Part shown: positions 29,119-34,071 of the stretch, one piece after another
Position numbering within the stretch: the stretch's first letter is position 1
Layout: every line of letters begins with the position of its first letter
Origin: a virus
DNA length: 34,071 nt
Virus record (IMG/VR): IMGVR_UViG_3300028388_001250
Coordinates: 1 to 34,071 of that record
Direction: 5' to 3' (one strand)
Made by a program: the position numbers and the translations under genes
The notes under the pieces: model-generated
What the model saw: only the letters and a program-made list of their open reading frames with translations
What the model was told of the DNA's origin: nothing
Database searches by the model: none

Positions 29119-30755
29119 TAGCGTCTCCCTGACGTACCGAATTCGTAGACGATGCCCTGAACCGAATGCGGGGCGTAGTTACCGTAGGTGACGAAGGTCA
29201 GGCGTACGGAATATCCAGAGCCTTGGATGTTGGTAAACGAAACCGGTCGGTTGTTACCGCCGTAGACGATGCCTGCCCCGCCGTAGACGATTTCCCGACC
29301 GCCCCACACAACCGGTGAACCCTCGCCGGTGATGACATAATCAAGGGGGTTTGCGGCGTTGGCGTCCCCCCAATCGTATTCGACTGCAAGGTCCGTCGTG
29401 AACGTGCCTTCTGCGCGGAAGAAGACGTTAACACGATGAAGAACCTTGCGAACCTCAGTATCACCGAAGTCGAGGTACGGGGTGCTGAAGATCGACACCA
29501 CGTCGGAGCCGTTGAAAGTATTCCCTTGCTCCTGCCGGTAGACGTTGCCGTCATAGTCTCCATGAAGCACGTACTCTTCTGCCCCTACGTATTCTGAAGT
29601 GGTGCAGGACGCCCGAATACCGACCAGTTCAGAGAATTCCCACTGAACCGCCTCGTCACTCGCCGTCAGGCCGCCGAGGATACCGATGGAGTTTAGCGTA
29701 GCCGTACCGGTATCCCCTACGAACATGCGGTATTGGCTCTTCGACCGCACAACAACAGAGTTGAGAGTATGCAGGTCGTTATTTGCGATGAAGTCCAGAA
29801 GGCGTCCCTGAATAGGCCGCGAGATGGTGGCAATTTCCACGTCGCCAATACGGGACGTGCCCGCCACTGGTCTAAGGCCGTCAGGGGACAGGAAGATCAA
29901 GTCGCCACCGATTTCCTGCACGCTGTCCCGTGCGATGCAGCCCACGTTAGACGTGACGTTTTCCGTGATGAACCCGGCGTCTACGTCCGCAATAGCCTTT
30001 TTGATTGAGTTTGGCCCGAAGATGAACAGGCTGTCCCGGAAAGGCTTCAGGGTAACTACCGGGAAACCTGCGGTAAGCTGGCCACTCCCGGCTGCGGTAG
30101 TCCAAGTAAGCGGATCGTTGGGGGCCGAATAGGCCACGATGTTGTTGGCCCCACGGTCAGCGGCCAAGAACAAGTGGTTTTCAAACACCTCCACGACTAG
30201 CGGAGCATCCACTGTCTGATCCCCGCCGGGGCTTCCGGTACCACCGGTGTTCGCACTGTCCAGTTGGTACCAGTTGGTCCCATCAAAAAGGATTGCCCCG
30301 TTAATACCATCAACGAAAGCAATCCAGCTATGGGCACCGAAATTGAATTGTACGTGGCGAATCTTATCCACCGTGTACGTACCATCCGTGGTGGATTGAG
30401 TAGCACCGGTGGTGATTGCCTGCCACCCCACCCCGGCAGTATGCTTGTAGAAGGTGTATGTATTTCCGCTGGTGTCTTTTCTGGCGGCAATCACGTACGG
30501 GTCACCAATCACGTTGTTCTGGTAGTACGCCACACACAGAACCGCCCCCTCCGCTGAACCGGCCCCGACTTCCGGGTAATCCCCATCGAAGTAAGAATAA
30601 CCGTTGATGCGGCGGTAACCACCGTAGAGGGACGGCTCGTAATTCACCAGACGTGTAGCAGCCCCCGGCTCCGTCTCGGCTAGGCCGATATGAAACTCGT
30701 TGGAGTTAAGGCCACCCTGACAGATGGTCTTAAACGACTCAATTCTGTCTACCAT
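29118..30755 (-). CDS. tail tube / nozzle protein (T7 gp12-like or P22 gp10-like)
   Basis: A 545-residue, beta-rich, cysteine-poor protein with repeated blade-like segments (N-H-L-F-L-A, D-S-L-F-I-F-G-P, G-D-L-I-F-L-S-P-D-G-L-R-P-V). These patterns are typical of the propeller-like tail-hub/stabilisation proteins of podoviruses (T7 gp12 or P22 gp10 in role). The conserved context supports it: it follows the gp11/gp4-like adaptor and precedes the fibre. The C-terminus contains two G-G-(R/A)-x-I-V-Y-G-G repeats. Start in a TAATG overlap. The exact family needs a profile search. Confidence 0.75.
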   Translation of the reverse strand: MVDRIESFKTICQGGLNSNEFHIGLAETEPGAATRLVNYEPSLYGGYRRINGYSYFDGDYPEVGAGSAEGAVLCVAYYQNNVIGDPYVIAARKDTSGNTYTFYKHTAGVGWQAITTGATQSTTDGTYTVDKIRHVQFNFGAHSWIAFVDGINGAILFDGTNWYQLDSANTGGTGSPGGDQTVDAPLVVEVFENHLFLAADRGANNIVAYSAPNDPLTWTTAAGSGQLTAGFPVVTLKPFRDSLFIFGPNSIKKAIADVDAGFITENVTSNVGCIARDSVQEIGGDLIFLSPDGLRPVAGTSRIGDVEIATISRPIQGRLLDFIANNDLHTLNSVVVRSKSQYRMFVGDTGTATLNSIGILGGLTASDEAVQWEFSELVGIRASCTTSEYVGAEEYVLHGDYDGNVYRQEQGNTFNGSDVVSIFSTPYLDFGDTEVRKVLHRVNVFFRAEGTFTTDLAVEYDWGDANAANPLDYVITGEGSPVVWGGREIVYGGAGIVYGGNNRPVSFTNIQGSGYSVRLTFVTYGNYAPHSVQGIVYEFGTSGRR

Positions 30756-31498
30756 TACAGCCTCTCAACCAACCGGACTAGGGAACCGCTTTGGATAGAC
30801 TCCCCGCCAAAGTTAACCCGTGCGTCGTACACCTTGTCTTGGTGATTGATGTACATCGACCGCATGTTAGCCAATCCCATTTCAAAGGCCTGATACGCCA
30901 ATTGCGCGGCTTCCGGGTTATCCTTGAACATGTACATGTGGTACATCGCGCCATCGACGATCAGGCTGTCGAAGGCGGTAGGGATGCGGGATACGTCACT
31001 TGTGGCCGACAGATCGGTGTAGTTCAGCCAATACCTGAATTCGATCCGGTAGGTTTTGTCCGGGCTGGGGCTTACCCCAAAGCCGGTACCATGAGCCGGG
31101 AACACGTATTTCGGCATGCCGATACCAGACACACCGGCCTCGTAATCCGTGTCCCGCATGTACTGGTACCATTGGTCCCGGTCGATAAACTTCAGGGTGC
31201 GGTATTCGTTGGAGGTGGCCCCACCATCATCCTGAATCTGGAAAGACTGCCAATCTACGGTTTTAAGAGACGCAGGCCACGAATACTCGGTCTGACCGAC
31301 TACAAGGGCACCGCTTTCTTCCGCTGCGTTAAAGGGCCACTCGAATTCGGCTTGGTTGATGGTAGCCACCGAGTTTTTCACGGCGTCTTTAGCCAGTGCT
31401 TGGACGCCCCGTACCGATCCGAAATCAGCCGATTGAATTTCAACTTCATTCAGCCGCCGAAGAACCATGTTGGTTAGCGTGAGGTAATTGCTAGACAT
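30755..31498 (-). CDS. head-tail adaptor / tail tubular protein A-like
   Basis: A 247-residue protein with the layout of T7 gp11/P22 gp4-type adaptors. A helical N-terminus (N-M-V-L-R-R-L-N-E-V-E-I) is followed by A-L-A-K-D-A-V, F-E-W-P-F-N, and a beta region with P-S-P-D-K-T-Y-R-I-E-F-R-Y-W. A helix-rich C-terminus (A-F-D-S-L-I-V-D-G-A-M-Y-H-M-Y) completes it. It would sit in a ring between portal and nozzle. AAGGAAAG lies 7 nt before ATG 31498. It is followed directly by the nozzle-like gene, as expected for this pair. Confidence 0.78.
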   Translation of the reverse strand: MSSNYLTLTNMVLRRLNEVEIQSADFGSVRGVQALAKDAVKNSVATINQAEFEWPFNAAEESGALVVGQTEYSWPASLKTVDWQSFQIQDDGGATSNEYRTLKFIDRDQWYQYMRDTDYEAGVSGIGMPKYVFPAHGTGFGVSPSPDKTYRIEFRYWLNYTDLSATSDVSRIPTAFDSLIVDGAMYHMYMFKDNPEAAQLAYQAFEMGLANMRSMYINHQDKVYDARVNFGGESIQSGSLVRLVERL

Positions 31499-31509
31499 CT
31501 TGTCTTTCC

Positions 31510-34071
31510 TTAGAAGTCGTAGAACCGACGCTTATACGGATATGGAGCAAACCCACTGTCTGTCTTTGAGTTTGGATCAGAGGATATGTCGTTATCGGTA
31601 TCCGTGTACGGGGTTGTGGAGATGGTGCCGGAAGTCTCAGACAGGGGGTTTCCGGAAATAACACCGGTAGTTTCTGAGAACGGGGAACCGGAGATGACCC
31701 CTATGGTATCCTGATACGGGTGACCGCCCAGCAGGGAGAAGTACGTGAGTTCACCTGCACCAACCGCCTGAAGTGCAGGCAGGTCCACCGCCCCCTGTGC
31801 CTGACGGGACATGAAGCCCGCACCAGAGGCCTGTAGTCCCGGAAGTACGACAACACCGACTGCGGTCCGTGCACTCTCCCCCTGACCAAAGGCCTCAATG
31901 GTCGGGAGGGTAATGTCGCCAATACCGGTTTTGACGACTGCGGCGCTACCGGAAGCACTGATACTCGGAAGCGTAAGTGCACCAGAGCCGATCTTGCGGA
32001 TGAACGCACGACCACTGGCCGAGAAGGACGGCAGGGTAATGTCACCCGTGCCCCATCCACTACGCTTACCAGAGCCGCTGGCCGACAGGCTGGGGAGAGT
32101 AATGTCCCCGACGCCCGCCTTAACAAGGGCTGCCGAGGCCGAGGCGCTAATCGGGGGAAGGGTGATGTCCCCGACACCACGTATCCGACTTTCCCCGGTA
32201 GCGGTGATGGAGGGCAGGGTAATCTGACCCTGTCCTATTCTGTTAATTATACCACTTCCACTGGTGGTAATCAACGGGAGTACAACCGTACCGACACCCG
32301 TAACAACCACTTCACCCACAGAGGATACAGTCAGGCTGGGTAGGGTGATGTCCCCGGAAGCAGTAACGATCCGGTCGCCGGAGCCTGACACAGTAATGGC
32401 GGGCAGGAAAAGACCCCCATCACCCGCTTTCACCACCTCCGCAGTACCAGAAACCGTCAGAGCCGGAAGAGTGATATCACCCTGACCATCTCTCCCGACA
32501 GCACCTGCACCGGAAACCGTCAGGGCCGGGAGGCTAAGGCTGCCTGTACCCGTCTTCGTGATCGTCCCGGAGGCAGTGGCGGTAATCGCCGGGAGATTGA
32601 TGTCTCCTGCGCCAGTTTTTACTATCTCGCCACTACCGGATACGGTAACCCCCGGAAGGGTGATGTTACCGCTACCGGTCTTAACGATGTCACCGGTGGC
32701 AGATGCTGTGAGTGCTGGGAGGGTGGCGTCACCGGTGCCCGTCTTGGTGAGGCTGGAGGAACCACCCGACACAATAGCCGGTAGGGTAGCGTCCCCAGTA
32801 CCGGTGCGTGACAGGTAGCCGGAGGCAGATGCCGTGAGGGAGGGGAGAGTAACGTCACCGGTACCGGTCTTGATGATGCTGCCGGAACCAGAAGCCGTGA
32901 AGTACGGCAGTACGATTGCACCCAACGCACCGAAGGTTACCTGTACGGAACCTTCACCGGACGCGGTAATCGACGGGAGAGTAATATCACCGCTACCGGT
33001 TTTACTGATGTCTCCACTACCGGAGGCCGTGAGTGCGGGAAGGTCGATGCTACCGCTACCGGTTTTTACAACGTCCCCGGAACCCGACACCGTGAGTGAC
33101 GGAAGAGTGGCGTCCCCAGTACCAGTACGGGTAACCGTGGTATCAGCGGTAAGGGTGATGGCGGGCAGGGTGATGTCCCCGGCCCCAAAGCGGCTCAGAT
33201 AGCCCTCTCCAGCCGCCGTAAGGGCTGGTAGGGTGATAGACCCCTCGCCAGACAGTACAGCCGCCGCAGTGCCGCTCCCAGAGGCTGTGAGGGCCGGTAG
33301 GCTGATATCCCCACTACCACTCTTGACTAGAGCAGCAGAACCACCCGACACGATAGCCGGGAGGGTGATATCACCGCTACCGGTCTTCGTAATCTCGCCC
33401 GATCCGGAGACGGTAAGGCTGGGAAGGGTAATCTCCCCAGAGCCGGTTTTGGTGATATCCCCACTACCTGTAGCGGTAAGGGCAGGGAGGGTAACGTCCC
33501 CGGTAGCGGTCTTTACGATGTCCCCACTACCCGAGACGGTCAGGGAAGGGAGAGTAATATCACCGCTACCGGTCTTCGTAATCTCTCCGCTACCCGATGC
33601 GGTAAGACCGGGTAAGGCAAGATCACCGGCACCGGTTTTAATAAGTACGGCACTGCCACCAAACACCAGTGCAGGGAGCGTAGCATCTCCCGTACCCTCA
33701 CGGGAAATCTTGCCGCTTCCACTTGCCGTGATGGATGGCAGGGTAGCTGCGCCATCCCCGGTGATGGTTGCAACTACGTTACCCTCGCCCGACGCCGTCA
33801 GGGCGGGGAGGGTGATGTCTCCGCTACCGGTGTTTCCACCAGCTTCCTCCACCCGCATCTGCGCCCAAGTGACGAGGGCGTAGTTGGTGGGTGTCCCACC
33901 TGTGGGCTGGAACTCGACCGCGAGGCCCACGTTCTCCGCTGGCGACGTGGACGTGCCCCCGACCGTGTAGGACGTGGAGGCGGTGACATTGGGTGTCGTG
34001 TAGACCGCAACAACAAGGTCGTTGTACTCGGCAGAGGATGGTGCCCCTGTGTCGAGGTCGTAGTGTTCGGT
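31510..34071 (-). CDS. large repeat protein, probable surface/fibre component (partial)
   Basis: At least 853 residues; the reading frame stays open to the right edge, so the N-terminus is missing. The in-window start-like GTG at 33930 is probably internal. The first ~80 visible residues (Y-D-L-D-T-G-A-P-S, T-S-Y-T-V-G-G-T) look like a beta-sandwich. Then 33 tandem units of ~21 residues follow, with consensus G-(S/T)-G-D-I-T-L-P-A-L-T-A-S-G-S-G-x-(I/V)-x-K-T. The last 72 residues are exactly six 12-residue units beginning G-G-H-P-Y-Q-D-T and ending R-R-F-Y-D-F. No cysteines appear in the repeats. The pattern suggests a long beta-solenoid or fibrous stalk on the virion. It lies just upstream of the adaptor gene, where capsid-associated proteins are usual; decoration protein or adhesin are both possible. 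Confidence 0.75.
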   Translation of the reverse strand, partial: TEHYDLDTGAPSSAEYNDLVVAVYTTPNVTASTSYTVGGTSTSPAENVGLAVEFQPTGGTPTNYALVTWAQMRVEEAGGNTGSGDITLPALTASGEGNVVATITGDGAATLPSITASGSGKISREGTGDATLPALVFGGSAVLIKTGAGDLALPGLTASGSGEITKTGSGDITLPSLTVSGSGDIVKTATGDVTLPALTATGSGDITKTGSGEITLPSLTVSGSGEITKTGSGDITLPAIVSGGSAALVKSGSGDISLPALTASGSGTAAAVLSGEGSITLPALTAAGEGYLSRFGAGDITLPAITLTADTTVTRTGTGDATLPSLTVSGSGDVVKTGSGSIDLPALTASGSGDISKTGSGDITLPSITASGEGSVQVTFGALGAIVLPYFTASGSGSIIKTGTGDVTLPSLTASASGYLSRTGTGDATLPAIVSGGSSSLTKTGTGDATLPALTASATGDIVKTGSGNITLPGVTVSGSGEIVKTGAGDINLPAITATASGTITKTGTGSLSLPALTVSGAGAVGRDGQGDITLPALTVSGTAEVVKAGDGGLFLPAITVSGSGDRIVTASGDITLPSLTVSSVGEVVVTGVGTVVLPLITTSGSGIINRIGQGQITLPSITATGESRIRGVGDITLPPISASASAALVKAGVGDITLPSLSASGSGKRSGWGTGDITLPSFSASGRAFIRKIGSGALTLPSISASGSAAVVKTGIGDITLPTIEAFGQGESARTAVGVVVLPGLQASGAGFMSRQAQGAVDLPALQAVGAGELTYFSLLGGHPYQDTIGVISGSPFSETTGVISGNPLSETSGTISTTPYTDTDNDISSDPNSKTDSGFAPYPYKRRFYDF
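31513..31728 (-). repeat. six in-frame 36-bp (12-residue) repeats
   Basis: The C-terminal 72 codons divide without remainder into six 12-residue units sharing S-G-x-P-x-(S/T)-(E/D)-T-x-x-x-I. The first begins G-G-H-P-Y and the last ends F-Y-D-F at the stop codon. They form a second repeat family, distinct from the 21-residue family upstream. Confidence 0.8.
31745..33828 (-). repeat. 33 in-frame ~63-bp (21-residue) repeats
   Basis: Degenerate tandem repeats coding G-x-G-D-I-T-L-P-x-(L/I)-T-x-S-G-S-G. Units 3, 8 and 17 belong to a recognisable variant (V-x-G-G-S-x-x-L-x-K). Conservation is strongest at the L-P pair and the flanking glycines. DNA identity between some units is high enough for slippage or recombination to change their number. 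Confidence 0.85.

Noticed and set aside
27550-29121. A 523-codon plus-strand frame opposite the tail fibre gene
   Set aside because: Arg/Gly/Thr-rich translation without motifs or start signal; the minus-strand fibre gene explains the sequence.
31745-33828. 63-bp tandem repeats resembling a CRISPR or satellite array
   Set aside because: The repeats are degenerate at DNA level but keep one reading frame and a clear 21-residue protein pattern, with no constant repeats separated by unique spacers and no cas genes.
1-34071. A T7-type single-subunit RNA polymerase and its promoters
   Set aside because: No such gene is in the window, and the promoters seen look like ordinary host sigma70-type sites; the gene could only lie outside.

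Overview
The window is part of a tailed-phage genome. It has about 57% G+C by eye, dense gene packing, stop/start overlaps of the ATGA and TAATG type, and short leaders. The replication and virion gene set is that of a podovirus. The DNA polymerase is family A and carries an inserted DnaJ-type zinc finger. From memory, that feature marks phages related to the SAR116 phage HMO-2011 and its relatives on marine Alphaproteobacteria. Together with the base composition it suggests an alphaproteobacterial (roseobacter/SAR116-like) host, but this is inference. A tyrosine integrase and a 40-bp internal copy of the 3' half of an initiator tRNA-fMet gene (a probable attP) say that the phage is temperate. 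Because that copy has phage genes on both sides, the sequence represents the non-integrated form.

Layout. Positions 1-1210 are a control region. It holds palindromes, a 25-bp sequence repeated three times, and one leftward gene (cysteine-peptidase-like) with its own good sigma70-type promoter and terminator. A short rightward gene follows, apparently driven by a promoter overlapped by a dyad. Positions 1454-1869 hold an AT-rich island and a candidate leftward small RNA. Positions 1870-15604 form a rightward block: integrase, small unknown genes, ThyX, a thermonuclease, attP, primase, DnaB-like helicase, a PD-(D/E)XK nuclease, DNA polymerase, a probable ssDNA-binding protein, a Cas4/RecB-like Fe-S exonuclease, a second resolvase-like nuclease, a zinc-ribbon protein, a MazG-like enzyme, ribonucleotide reductase and an RMF-like peptide. 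A strong hairpin terminator ends the block at about 15,680.

Positions 34,071-15,679 are a leftward late block, read right to left. It contains a large repeat protein (cut by the window edge), two tail-tube/stabilisation-like proteins, a tail fibre, a HlyC-like lysine acyltransferase, a Gln/Asn-rich virion protein, an endolysin with C-terminal membrane segments, overlapping Rz/Rz1 spanins, and several internal or ejection proteins, one with a tail-lysozyme domain. Capsid, portal and terminase genes are not in the window and presumably lie to the right of it.

How the genes fit together. ThyX, the reductase and the MazG-like enzyme supply or clean the nucleotide pool. Primase, helicase, polymerase and ssDNA-binding protein copy the genome, and the nucleases process or recycle DNA. 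The integrase and the tRNA-fMet sequence provide lysogeny, yet no CI-like repressor is recognisable. The late block builds the tail and ejection apparatus and lyses the cell. The most interesting items are the HlyC-like acyltransferase inside the virion cluster, the candidate anti-Shine-Dalgarno small RNA, the tRNA-fMet attP, the 25-bp repeats beside an AT-rich island, and the endolysin that may double as a holin. All product calls come from reading motifs; no database search was possible.
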